Notes: a model not told the origin generated them from the sequence alone. A DNA stretch of 17,369 nt from Mycoplasmatota bacterium (GCA_012510745.1 JAAZHK010000071.1:1-17369), one strand, 5' to 3'. Positions 1 to 6,905 are shown, counted from the first letter of the stretch. Program-made: numbers and translations.

Positions 1-518
1 CTTACTAGAAATTGATTAATAGGCCATAAACGATAATTTAAAAAATCTGTTTGATGACCGTGTATTAATAAAATATTTCGTTTTCTATATAAGTGTCTTA
101 AAACAAGTCCCTCATAACTATTAATATCTCTAAAAAAGAATTGTTTTTTCTTAATTCTATCATGATTACCATAAATTAAATATAATCTATTTGCCTTATG
201 AAATTTTATTAACAATTGAAAGAGATCGGGATATTCATCCACAATATCTTTCATATCTTTGTTTTCCCATAATTCATCACCATCACCAAGTTCAATATAA
301 ATATAATTATTATTATAATAATAATTTAAAGCTGCTTTAAAAATATTTCGATTTTTAAAAAAATCGTCTGACCACGTACCATTCCCTCTGTGACAATCAC
401 TCATTAATATTATTTTAGAATTATCATCAAAATAAATCTTTGGGGAAGTAGCCAAAAGTTTATCTAACTTTTTTGAACCTATCAAACTATTTCCTCTTTT
501 CTTTTTAACCTTTTTCAT
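1..518 (-). CDS. Calcineurin-like metallophosphoesterase, C-terminus cut by window edge
   Basis: The visible 172 residues carry the metal-binding blocks of the calcineurin-like phosphoesterase superfamily in order: SDCHRGNG (Asp41, His43), GDGDE (Asp79), GNHD (Asn118, His119, Asp120) and HGHQTDF (His153, His155). These normally hold a dinuclear metal centre that hydrolyses phosphomono- or diesters. The substrate cannot be read from the sequence; the arrangement recalls LpxH/UDP-sugar-pyrophosphatase-like proteins of Bacillota, but that is only a resemblance. There is no signal peptide, so it is probably cytoplasmic. The reading frame continues past base 1, so the protein is partial. The start is uncertain: the ATG at 518 has no visible Shine-Dalgarno and a very basic N-terminus (KKVKKKRGN), whereas a TTG at 485 is preceded by AGAGGA (492-497) at 6-nt spacing. 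It lies downstream of the ferritin-like gene, beyond a terminator. Confidence 0.85.
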   Translation of the reverse strand, partial: MKKVKKKRGNSLIGSKKLDKLLATSPKIYFDDNSKIILMSDCHRGNGTWSDDFFKNRNIFKAALNYYYNNNYIYIELGDGDELWENKDMKDIVDEYPDLFQLLIKFHKANRLYLIYGNHDRIKKKQFFFRDINSYEGLVLRHLYRKRNILLIHGHQTDFLNYRLWPINQFLV

Positions 519-547
519 ATTTTATTTTAAAAATAAAAATTGGCAAC

Positions 548-574
548 AAAAAAAGACTTCTAGCAAGTCTTTTT
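548..574 (-). terminator. Rho-independent terminator of the ferritin-like gene
   Basis: A perfect 10-bp inverted repeat (550-559 with 565-574) has a 5-nt loop (560-564). On the minus strand it is followed by a run of seven T. The hairpin overlaps the TGA stop of the ferritin-like gene by one base, so the gene ends inside its own terminator. An A-tract on the other side would also give a U-run on the plus strand, but no plus-strand gene ends here. Confidence 0.85.
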
Positions 575-1080
575 CAATTAATAACACTTAATGAGTTAAT
601 TAAATCTGTAAATATTTTTACATGAATTTTTTCATCTATTACTATTCTTTCTAATATTTTTTTAATATTTGGATCTTTTATTATCTTAATATGATAATTA
701 TAGTTTTCAATAGCTTTTAATTCAGCCTGTAAATCGCTATACAATTGATCTAATAAATTATTTCCATAATCAACGAAACTACCATTCCAGAAAGTATTAT
801 TAGAAAAATATACAGGCTTTTCTCCTAACAAAGTTATTAGTTCTGCCAATATTTCCATATGATGCATTTCAACAATAGCAATTTTTTCTAGTTTTAGTGC
901 TATTTCTTTGCATTGGTCTTTATTATCAAAATAATGATATAAATATTGATTAATAGCTGTTATTTCACTTACTAGGCCTGCATAATCATCTCTTAATAAC
1001 AAAGCATACTGTCGATTAGGAGCATTAACTTTTATTTCAGGATACGGCAAATCACTTTTATACATATTGGCATCTTCCAC
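574..1080 (-). CDS. Ferritin-like (rubrerythrin/bacterioferritin-type) diiron protein
   Basis: The 168-residue, mostly helical protein shows the four-helix-bundle diiron pattern: Glu39 in helix 1 (SEITAINQYLYHY), Glu71-x-x-His74 in helix 2 (EMHHME), Glu120 in helix 3 and Glu150-x-x-His153 in helix 4 (DEKIH). The E..ExxH..E..ExxH set is that of the ferritin-like superfamily, whose members oxidise Fe(II), store iron or detoxify peroxide. Which activity applies here is not visible; there is no rubredoxin-type Cys4 domain, so it is not a full rubrerythrin. The start is a GTG at 1080, chosen because GAGGTG (1087-1092) lies 6 nt upstream; Met6 is an alternative without its own site. It is monocistronic: it follows ssrA and ends in a terminator. 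A 9+9 inverted repeat just upstream of the Shine-Dalgarno suggests regulation. Confidence 0.8.
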   Translation of the reverse strand: MEDANMYKSDLPYPEIKVNAPNRQYALLLRDDYAGLVSEITAINQYLYHYFDNKDQCKEIALKLEKIAIVEMHHMEILAELITLLGEKPVYFSNNTFWNGSFVDYGNNLLDQLYSDLQAELKAIENYNYHIKIIKDPNIKKILERIVIDEKIHVKIFTDLINSLSVIN

Positions 1081-1093
1081 AAATTACACCTCA

Positions 1094-1124
1094 ATAAATA
1101 GTATTAAATACAAACACTATTTAT
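1094..1124 (-). promoter_or_regulatory. Perfect dyad (9+13+9) upstream of the ferritin-like gene; candidate operator
   Basis: ATAAATAGT (1094-1102) and its exact complement ACTATTTAT (1116-1124) are separated by 13 nt, which contain a further small palindrome. The centre lies about 29 nt upstream of the GTG start, between likely promoter and Shine-Dalgarno, where a repressor would block initiation or elongation. It does not match the classical Fur, PerR or MntR box by eye. It could instead be a 5'-UTR hairpin in the mRNA. Dyads arise by chance more often in AT-rich DNA, but nine perfect pairs containing G and C at this position are suggestive. Confidence 0.4.
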
Positions 1125-1209
1125 GAATTAAAGTAAAATTCTAATTGTTCTATATGATTTTTTGTAGTGAAATAATATGCTAACTTAATTCTTAACTTTT
1201 TTTTACAGA

Positions 1210-1221
1210 ATATTATAATAT
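1210..1221 (-). promoter_or_regulatory. Palindrome containing a consensus -10 hexamer (possible ferritin-like gene promoter)
   Basis: A perfect 12-bp palindrome, ATATTATAATAT, contains TATAAT on the minus strand (1212-1217). No good -35 box is found 16-18 nt upstream, and the implied 5' UTR would be about 125 nt. A weaker alternative -10 (TAGAAT) lies closer to the gene. The rest of the 1081-1280 gap shows only AT-rich sequence besides the dyad at 1094-1124 and the ssrA 3' flank. Confidence 0.25.
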
Positions 1222-1239
1222 ACATTTTTGTCTTAACCT

Positions 1240-1283
1240 AAAAACCAAATAATTTTTATAAAGATTAAATTTTATAATTTTGG
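1240..1283 (-). terminator. Weak candidate ssrA terminator that pairs with the encoded CCA end
   Basis: Just past the tmRNA, the minus strand reads CCAAA (beginning at the CCA tail) ... TTATAAA ... TTTATAA ... TTTGG followed by TTTTT. This gives 5 bp and 7 bp of stem around an asymmetric internal loop, then five T. It is AU-rich and weak, but no better terminator is visible before the next gene. Confidence 0.3.
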
Positions 1284-1624
1284 TGGAGCTGAGGGGAATT
1301 GAACCCCTGTCCGAAAATAACTATATATATAAATTTCTACAAGTTTAGTTAATTACTCTTTTTATTATATAAATAATTAATTAACAAATAATTATATAAT
1401 TAGTTTAGTATTATTCTTTTCTTTCCCTAAACAAAAAAGAAATATAACCTGTATAAATAAGCCTCAAATATTTTCCACAGGTAAGAAAATATAAGAAGCG
1501 CTATGCCTGTTTATTAAGCAAAAGCTAATTGATTTCTGTTTCCAGTTAAATTTGTTTGCATTTAACGTATGCCTACGACTTGCCATTTATATTTTATTAA
1601 ATCCGTCGAAGCCATATCAGCCCC
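1281..1624 (-). ncRNA. ssrA: tmRNA (transfer-messenger RNA), trans-translation
   Basis: The one-piece tmRNA is recognised from both ends of its tRNA-like domain. The 5' end GGGGCUGAUAUGGCUUCGAC lies at 1624 and the 3' end GUUCAAUUCCCCUCAGCUCC plus encoded CCA ends at 1281, about 344 nt in all. The acceptor stem GGGGCUG/CAGCUCC contains a G-U pair at position 3, the alanyl-tRNA synthetase identity element, and the T arm AGGGG-UUCAAUU-CCCCU is intact. It acts with SmpB to rescue ribosomes stalled on broken mRNAs and to add a proteolysis tag. The pseudoknot region between tag and T arm is unusually AU-rich. It has its own promoter directly after smpB, with a roughly 9-nt leader to be removed by RNase P. 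The tag-encoding frame is odd and is described separately. Confidence 0.97.
1514..1558 (-). other. tmRNA tag-peptide reading frame ending LAFA-stop-stop
   Basis: The only tag-like frame encodes QTNLTGNRNQLAFA followed by tandem stops UAA UAA, so the tag would be Ala (from the charged tmRNA) plus these residues. The LAFA end is typical of ssrA tags read by ClpXP-type proteases. In this frame the first codon is CAA (1558-1556), an unusual resume codon, with A at -4. A canonical GCA (1559-1557), preceded by U(-5)A(-4) as in E. coli and B. subtilis, lies one base earlier but in another frame that encodes no tag-like end. One A fewer in the AAA at 1551-1553 would give ANNLTGNRNQLAFA from that GCA. 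Confidence 0.7.
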
Positions 1625-1633
1625 ATGTACTGC

Positions 1634-1662
1634 ATTATAGCATAAAAGACAGGTTTTTTCAA
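1634..1662 (-). promoter_or_regulatory. ssrA promoter
   Basis: TTGAAA (-35, 1657-1662), a 17-nt spacer and TATAAT (-10, 1634-1639) with an extended TGC element just upstream. The -35 box starts right after the smpB stop codon. The predicted start leaves about 9-10 nt before the mature tmRNA 5' end. This is a strong SigA-type promoter, as expected for an abundant RNA. Confidence 0.8.
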
Positions 1663-1664
1663 TC

Positions 1665-2102
1665 CTATCTTTCTTTAATCGTTTTTTCAATATCTCTTTT
1701 TAAATCTCTTGCTTTTATTGTTTCTCTTTTGTCATATGTCTTTTTGCCTTTACATAAACCAAGTAAAACTTTTACTTTATTTCTTACAAAATATATTTTT
1801 AAAGGAATCAAGGTATATCCTTCTAATTCAATTTTTGAACTTATCTTTTTTATTTCCTTTTTATGTAAGAGTAATCTCCTATTTCTTGTTTCTTCATGAT
1901 TAAATATATTTCCCTTATTATAATGCGATATATACATATTTAATAAAATTATTTCATTATTTTTAACTATTGCGTAACTATCTTTAATATTAGCTGTTCC
2001 TTTTCTGATTGATTTAACTTCAGTTCCCTTTAATGAAATACCACATTCATACTCTTCTTCAATAAAATAATTATATCTAGCTTTTCTATTTAATATTTCC
2101 AT
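1665..2102 (-). CDS. smpB: SsrA-binding protein SmpB
   Basis: The 145-residue protein is of normal family length. It shows the hallmark blocks: N-terminal NRKARYNYFIEEEYECGISLKGTEVKSIR (GTEVKSIR at 26-33), then LLLHKKEI, and GKKTYDKR (119-126) leading into the basic C-terminal tail that enters the empty mRNA channel. SmpB is an OB-fold protein that binds the tRNA-like domain of tmRNA and delivers it to stalled ribosomes. The ATG start at 2102 is supported by GGAG 9 nt upstream, which lies inside the last codons of the CapA-like gene. The two genes are 3 nt apart, so translational coupling is likely. ssrA, its RNA partner, lies immediately downstream under its own promoter. Confidence 0.97.
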   Translation of the reverse strand: MEILNRKARYNYFIEEEYECGISLKGTEVKSIRKGTANIKDSYAIVKNNEIILLNMYISHYNKGNIFNHEETRNRRLLLHKKEIKKISSKIELEGYTLIPLKIYFVRNKVKVLLGLCKGKKTYDKRETIKARDLKRDIEKTIKER

Positions 2103-2105
2103 TTT

Positions 2106-3266
2106 TTACTCCAAACTTGTTACTTGAATAGTATTGTCATATTCCATCAAAATACTTTTATATTTATCATAGTGTTTTTGATAACTATAAAGTATATCAT
2201 CATTCAATTCAGCATATGGATAAACTTTAAAATTTCTCCAATTGCTGTATTTAGTATATATTAAATCGGCTTTTATATCGCTAAAAGATATTGATGAAGA
2301 TTGATCTTCATTTATTTGTTTGGTTATATTAAACGAAACTAATACCCCAGTTAAACGTTCAATTCCTTCTTGTGCAGATATATAGTTTCCCAAAGAATAA
2401 AATACTAATGTATTATCAATATATTGAATAGGTTGTAAAACATGAGGATGATGACCAATAATTAGATCAACTCCTAAACTAGCAAGATAATTGGCTATTT
2501 TCGTTTGTTCGCTTGTTGGAACATGCGTGTATTCAGAACCCCAATGCATTGAAACAATTAAAAGATCTACTTTGTTTCTTAATTTTTCAATATCTTCTTT
2601 AGCTTTTTCATCACTGTAAATATTAGTTAAATATTCTTTTCCTTTAGGGGGTAGCAAACCATTAGTTGTCGTAGTATAGGATAATAAGGTATATTTAATA
2701 TTATTCTTTTCTTTTATTCTAACTTCTTCTCTGTCTTCCCAACTATTATAAGAACCAGCTGTTAAAACATCTTTTGTTTTCCAATATGCAGTTGAATATA
2801 AAACTCCTTCTTCGTTTTTATCTAAAGTATGATTATTAGCTAAGGAAACCATATTAAACCCTAAACCGACCATGCAATCACCTATTTCATCAGGAGAATT
2901 AAAACGAGGATATGTAGATAAACCTAAACTTTTTCCTCCAATAATTGATTCCTGATTATAAAAAGCTAAATCATAATTTTTAATTAAAGGTTTTATTAAT
3001 TCCATTTGTTTTAAGAAATTATAAGTGCCATCACCATTTGAAGCATCATTATAAACTGCTTGATGTAACAAAGCATCGCCCGTTGCAATCATTGATGCTT
3101 GATAATATTTAGGATAATTTTCTTTTATCTCTTCTTTTAATTTTGGGATTTTAGGAACTTCTCTACTTAGCAGATAATTTCCTAAACTTAAAATAGAAAC
3201 CAAATATAATATAAAAAGCAGACAAAATGTAAAAACTTTTTTCTTAATTTTTCTTTTTTTTATCAT
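2106..3266 (-). CDS. CapA/PgsA-like membrane-anchored metallophosphatase-fold protein
   Basis: The 386-residue protein begins with a basic stretch and a hydrophobic segment (residues about 11-34), so it is likely anchored in the membrane with the enzyme domain outside. The domain carries the CapA (poly-gamma-glutamate capsule protein) signature of the calcineurin-like fold: ATGDALLH (Asp64), NQESIIGG, SLANNHTLD (Asn145, His146), MHWGSEY (His241), GHHPHVLQP (His272, His273, His275) and YSLGNYI. In Bacillus, PgsA/CapA takes part in poly-gamma-glutamate synthesis, but none of its partners (PgsB, PgsC, PgsE) is here, so another envelope role is possible. The start at 3266 has an AAGGA site about 10 nt upstream. 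It starts 1 nt after the rnr stop and ends 3 nt before smpB, so it is part of that operon; that position is not the classical arrangement. Confidence 0.85.
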   Translation of the reverse strand: MIKKRKIKKKVFTFCLLFILYLVSILSLGNYLLSREVPKIPKLKEEIKENYPKYYQASMIATGDALLHQAVYNDASNGDGTYNFLKQMELIKPLIKNYDLAFYNQESIIGGKSLGLSTYPRFNSPDEIGDCMVGLGFNMVSLANNHTLDKNEEGVLYSTAYWKTKDVLTAGSYNSWEDREEVRIKEKNNIKYTLLSYTTTTNGLLPPKGKEYLTNIYSDEKAKEDIEKLRNKVDLLIVSMHWGSEYTHVPTSEQTKIANYLASLGVDLIIGHHPHVLQPIQYIDNTLVFYSLGNYISAQEGIERLTGVLVSFNITKQINEDQSSSISFSDIKADLIYTKYSNWRNFKVYPYAELNDDILYSYQKHYDKYKSILMEYDNTIQVTSLE

Positions 3267-3267
3267 T

Positions 3268-5352
3268 TCAATCTTTTCCTTTCACTATTACAAAATCTAT
3301 TTCACGTTCTGTTTTAGAAGCCCTTATTAATTTTACTAAAACTTTATCACCAATAGTATACCGGTTTTTGTTTCTTTCTCCAATCAATGATAAAGAATGT
3401 TCATCATAACGAAAATAACCTTCCATATTATTAATTGAAACAAGTCCCTCAATTAGGTTTTCTAATTGAATAAATAAACCGAAGTTTGTTACTCCTGAAA
3501 TCATTCCCTGATATGTTTTACCAATATGTTGTTCCATATACTCTGCCATTTTCATAGCTTCAACTTCTCTTTCACATTCAACAGAAGATTGTTCTTTTTT
3601 TGAAGAGTGTTCACTAATATAAGCAAGCTTTTTTTCTAAATAATTAATCGTATCCATATTTAATTTTTTATCAATAAAATAAGTTCTTAATAAACGATGA
3701 ACCGTAATATCTGGATATCTTCTAATAGGAGCAGTGAAATGAGTATAACATTTACTAGCTAAACCAAAATGTCCTAAATTTTCTTTGCGATAGTCAGCTT
3801 TGCGCATTTTTCTAAGTAATAGATTTATTAAAATTTTAGCTTCATCCTTGTTTTTTACAAAATCTAATAATCCCTGAATATTTATTGGATCTATTTTTTT
3901 TAAATTATCTTTATAAACATATCCAAGAGTTCCTAAAAATGTTAAAAAGTCTTTAATATTTTGTTCTTTAGGAGAATCATGAACACGATAAATAAAAGGT
4001 AAATCCATCATAAAAACATGAGTAGCAACACATTCGTTAGCTGCAATCATAAAATCCTCGATTATATTTTCCGCTGCACCAATATTTCTCAAAGTTATTT
4101 CATAAGGAATTCCTTTTTCATCAACAAGAATTTTAACTTCATCTGTATCAAAATCTAAAGAACCACGTTTTAATTTGTCACCTCTTAAAACATCAGCCAA
4201 ATTTTTCATTATTTCTAAATGATCAATAAAAGATTCATAGCCCTCAGGAATAATCTTGTTTTCTAAAAATTGATTAACAGCTGTATAAGTCATTTTTTTC
4301 TTTGAATTTATAATACTTGGGCTTATTTCATAATCTATAACTTGCCCTTTTTCATTAATAATCATTTCACATGACATACATAATCGATCTTCGCCTGGAT
4401 TTAGAGAACAAATACCATTAGATAATTGATGAGGTAACATGGGTATAACAGAATCAATCAAGTATACACTTGTTCCTCTATCTAAAGCCTCCTTGTCAAG
4501 TGCAGATCCTTCTTTTACGTAATATGATACATCTGCTATATGAACGCCTAACTTATAATTACCATCAACTAATCTTTCAACAGAAATAGCATCATCAATA
4601 TCTTTAGTATCTTCACCATCTATAGTAAAAATAATTTCATTTCTTAAATCTTTTCGAACATCAATCTCTTCTGATAATACTTTATCAGGAATACTATTTA
4701 ATTCTTCAATTATTTCATCATTAAAATCAACATTAATATTATATTTATAAACAATTGATAATATATCCACCCCCGGATCATTAATATGACCAATTAATTT
4801 TACAATATCTCCAGTAAAGGTTTTAGCATCAATTCTTTTATTTAACTTAACTAACACTTTATGGCCTTCAACTAAACCTTTAGTATCTTTTAATAAAATC
4901 TTAATATCAATTTTATGATCGTCTGGATAAACATATACTTTGCTTTTTTTAATTACTACTTTACCTACTAACGTCTCGTTACCTCTTTTAACAATTTTTA
5001 AAATTCGTCCTTCATCCTCTTTAATAATTTCTGCAATAACATTATCTCCATTTAAAGCTCCATTAAGATTTCTAAATGAAATAAAAACATCTGGTTCTTC
5101 TCCATCAATTATTACAAATCCGTTTCCTTTTTTATTAACATTAAGAATCCCCTTTTTTAAATGACTATTTTCAAATAACAAATATTTATCTTTTGATGAA
5201 TGATATATAGCATAGTTATTACTTAATACCTGTAATTTTTGATTTAATATATTTAATTCTTCTATTTCAGTATAGCCTAATAAATCGTTTATTTCGATAA
5301 CTGATAAGGCTTTATTGGCTTTTTTTAAAACTTCAATTATTTTTTCTTCCAT
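3268..5352 (-). CDS. rnr: Ribonuclease R (RNB-family 3'-5' exoribonuclease)
   Basis: The 694-residue protein has an N-terminal winged-helix region (MEEKIIEVLKKANKALSV), two cold-shock-type segments (VNKKGNGFVII and following), the RNB catalytic domain with DGEDTKDIDDA (Asp245, Asp251, Asp253, Asp254 by this start) and a C-terminal S1 domain from about residue 611. RNase R degrades structured RNA processively and is known to work with SmpB and tmRNA in clearing mRNAs that lack stop codons, which fits its place upstream of smpB-ssrA. The frame is open up to an ATG at 5394, but I place the start at 5352 because GAGGA (5363-5367) sits 10 nt upstream and the protein then begins as the family does. 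A TATAAT at 5374-5379 without a good -35 could be a weak internal promoter. It ends in TGA. Confidence 0.95.
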   Translation of the reverse strand: MEEKIIEVLKKANKALSVIEINDLLGYTEIEELNILNQKLQVLSNNYAIYHSSKDKYLLFENSHLKKGILNVNKKGNGFVIIDGEEPDVFISFRNLNGALNGDNVIAEIIKEDEGRILKIVKRGNETLVGKVVIKKSKVYVYPDDHKIDIKILLKDTKGLVEGHKVLVKLNKRIDAKTFTGDIVKLIGHINDPGVDILSIVYKYNINVDFNDEIIEELNSIPDKVLSEEIDVRKDLRNEIIFTIDGEDTKDIDDAISVERLVDGNYKLGVHIADVSYYVKEGSALDKEALDRGTSVYLIDSVIPMLPHQLSNGICSLNPGEDRLCMSCEMIINEKGQVIDYEISPSIINSKKKMTYTAVNQFLENKIIPEGYESFIDHLEIMKNLADVLRGDKLKRGSLDFDTDEVKILVDEKGIPYEITLRNIGAAENIIEDFMIAANECVATHVFMMDLPFIYRVHDSPKEQNIKDFLTFLGTLGYVYKDNLKKIDPINIQGLLDFVKNKDEAKILINLLLRKMRKADYRKENLGHFGLASKCYTHFTAPIRRYPDITVHRLLRTYFIDKKLNMDTINYLEKKLAYISEHSSKKEQSSVECEREVEAMKMAEYMEQHIGKTYQGMISGVTNFGLFIQLENLIEGLVSINNMEGYFRYDEHSLSLIGERNKNRYTIGDKVLVKLIRASKTEREIDFVIVKGKD

Positions 5353-5409
5353 TTTAACATCTTCCTCACTATTATTATAAAATAAAAAGAGCATTTTTGT
5401 TAGCCCTAA

Positions 5410-5625
5410 TTAAATAAAAGTCATAATTAAACAAGAAAAAAAGAATAAAAAACCTAAAATCATTGTTATACGACTAATTAGTAGTTCAGTTCCTCTTTCT
5501 TTTCTTTGTGCAAATAAATCCGAATTTCCTCCAGAAATTATTTGTGAAGCTGCTTCGGCTTTATTACTTTGTAATAAAACAATCATAATCAATAAAATTG
5601 ATACTATTAACAAAAAAGTTTTCAT
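5410..5625 (-). CDS. secG: Preprotein translocase subunit SecG
   Basis: The 71-residue protein has two hydrophobic helices (about 2-18 and 50-70). They flank a polar loop containing LLQSNKAEAASQIISGG and the conserved LFAQRKERG, the SecG pattern. SecG is the non-essential small subunit of the SecYEG channel and aids SecA-driven export. The start has GGAGG 6 nt upstream. It is the first gene of the secG-rnr-capA-smpB series, the classical secG-rnr linkage of Bacillota, and has its own promoter in the eno-secG gap. No terminator separates it from rnr. Confidence 0.93.
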   Translation of the reverse strand: MKTFLLIVSILLIMIVLLQSNKAEAASQIISGGNSDLFAQRKERGTELLISRITMILGFLFFFSCLIMTFI

Positions 5626-5648
5626 TATATGCCTCCATATTCAGATTT

Positions 5649-5677
5649 ATTTTATCATAAAATATTTATTTTGTACA
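5649..5677 (-). promoter_or_regulatory. secG operon promoter
   Basis: TGTACA (-35, 5672-5677; 4/6), 17-nt spacer and TAAAAT (-10, 5649-5654; 5/6) with an extended TGA element directly upstream. The -35 lies 1 nt beyond the eno stop codon. It would give a leader of about 17 nt containing the secG Shine-Dalgarno. I see no eno terminator, so read-through from eno may add to expression. Confidence 0.55.
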
Positions 5678-5678
5678 G

Positions 5679-6905
5679 TTAGTCATCTAATTCTTCTTTA
5701 ATTCTAAGTAATTGATTATATTTTGCATTTCTATCTGTTCTTGATAAAGAACCAGTTTTTATTTGGCCTAAATTTAAGCCAACAGCCAAATCAGCGATAA
5801 AGGTTTCCTCTGTTTCACCACTTCGGTGAGATATGATTGTTTTATAACCATTATTTTTAGCTAAATCAATTGTTTCTAAAGTTTCTGTAATAGTCCCTAC
5901 TTGATTAACTTTAATTAAAATTGCATTACAAGCTTTCATATCTATTCCTTTTTGTAATAATTCTTTATTAGTTACAAACAAATCATCTCCAACTATTTGT
6001 ACTTTAGAACCAATTGATTCAGTTAATTTAGCAAAACCTAAAAAATCTGTTTCTTCTAAACCATCTTCAATTGAAATAATAGGATATTTTTCAACTAAAT
6101 TTACATAATAATTAATCATTTCTTCTGTTGTGTATTTTTTATTTTCAAATTCATATAATTTACTTTTTTCATTAAAGAAGGTACTAGCGGCTACATCAAG
6201 TGCTAACATTATATTTTCCCCAGGTATATAACCAGCTTTTTTAATAGCTAATATTATTAATTCTAAAGCTTCTTCTGTTGTTTTTAAATTAGGAGCAAAA
6301 CCACCTTCATCACCAACATTTGTATTATATCCTTTTTCTTTTAATAGCTCTTTTAAATTATGAAATATTTCTACACCAGCTCTTATTCTTTCTTTAAAAT
6401 CATCTTGCTTAGGTACAATCATAAATTCTTGGAAAAACAACCTATTATCAGCATGAAATCCACCATTAATGATATTCATCATAGGATAGGGCATTTCCTT
6501 TCCATCTCCAATATATTTATATAAAGGTTTTTGATAATGTCGGCTAGCGGCTTTTAAACAAGCTAAAGAAACCCCTATTAAAGCATTGGCCCCTAAATTA
6601 CTTTTATTACTAGTTCCATCTAAATCAATTAATTTCCGATCGATTTCCTTTTGTTTACTAATATTTGTTCCTATTAAATACTTTGAAATAATATTATTAA
6701 CGTTATCAACAGCTTTTTTAACTCCTTTACCTAAATAACGATCTTCTAAATCTCGAAGTTCTAAAGCTTCATTTATACCGACTGATGCTCCACTTGGGAC
6801 GCTTGCTCTTCCTATTACTCCATTTTTTAAAATAACATCTACTTCTATTGTTGGATTGCCTCTTGAATCTAATATTTCTCTAGCTTTAATATTCTTTATT
6901 TTCAT
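5679..6905 (-). CDS. eno: Enolase (phosphopyruvate hydratase)
   Basis: Enolase converts 2-phosphoglycerate to phosphoenolpyruvate in glycolysis, in the cytoplasm. The 408-residue protein starts with the family's ARxILDSRGNPTIEV and keeps the active site: His151 (GGFHADN), Glu160, Glu200 (GDEGG), metal ligands Asp237, Glu280 (SIEDGL) and Asp307 (GDDL), Lys332 (ILIKVNQ), His360-Arg-Ser (SHRSGETE) and Lys383. The catalytic loop reads PSGASVG where most enolases have PSGASTG. It ends at RIKEELDD, about 15-20 residues short of E. coli enolase, without touching catalytic residues. The frame is open to 6941, but the ATG at 6905 has GGAGGA about 8 nt upstream and begins at the conserved N-terminus. 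It is transcribed from a near-consensus promoter that overlaps that of the divergent femX-like gene. Confidence 0.97.
   Translation of the reverse strand: MKIKNIKAREILDSRGNPTIEVDVILKNGVIGRASVPSGASVGINEALELRDLEDRYLGKGVKKAVDNVNNIISKYLIGTNISKQKEIDRKLIDLDGTSNKSNLGANALIGVSLACLKAASRHYQKPLYKYIGDGKEMPYPMMNIINGGFHADNRLFFQEFMIVPKQDDFKERIRAGVEIFHNLKELLKEKGYNTNVGDEGGFAPNLKTTEEALELIILAIKKAGYIPGENIMLALDVAASTFFNEKSKLYEFENKKYTTEEMINYYVNLVEKYPIISIEDGLEETDFLGFAKLTESIGSKVQIVGDDLFVTNKELLQKGIDMKACNAILIKVNQVGTITETLETIDLAKNNGYKTIISHRSGETEETFIADLAVGLNLGQIKTGSLSRTDRNAKYNQLLRIKEELDD

Noticed and set aside
304..331. Run of ATT/ATA trinucleotides resembling a microsatellite
   Set aside because: It lies within the metallophosphoesterase frame, encodes Asn/Tyr residues between conserved motifs, and is irregular; explained by base composition.
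1464..1559. Reading frame starting at the canonical GCA of tmRNA (31 codons to UGA) as the real tag
   Set aside because: It runs through the region that should fold after the tag and lacks a hydrophobic Ala-rich end, while the other frame ends LAFA with tandem stops.
1552..1899. Plus-strand open frames across ssrA and smpB
   Set aside because: Antisense to tmRNA and smpB, with low-complexity Phe/Leu/Ser-rich products and no family resemblance.
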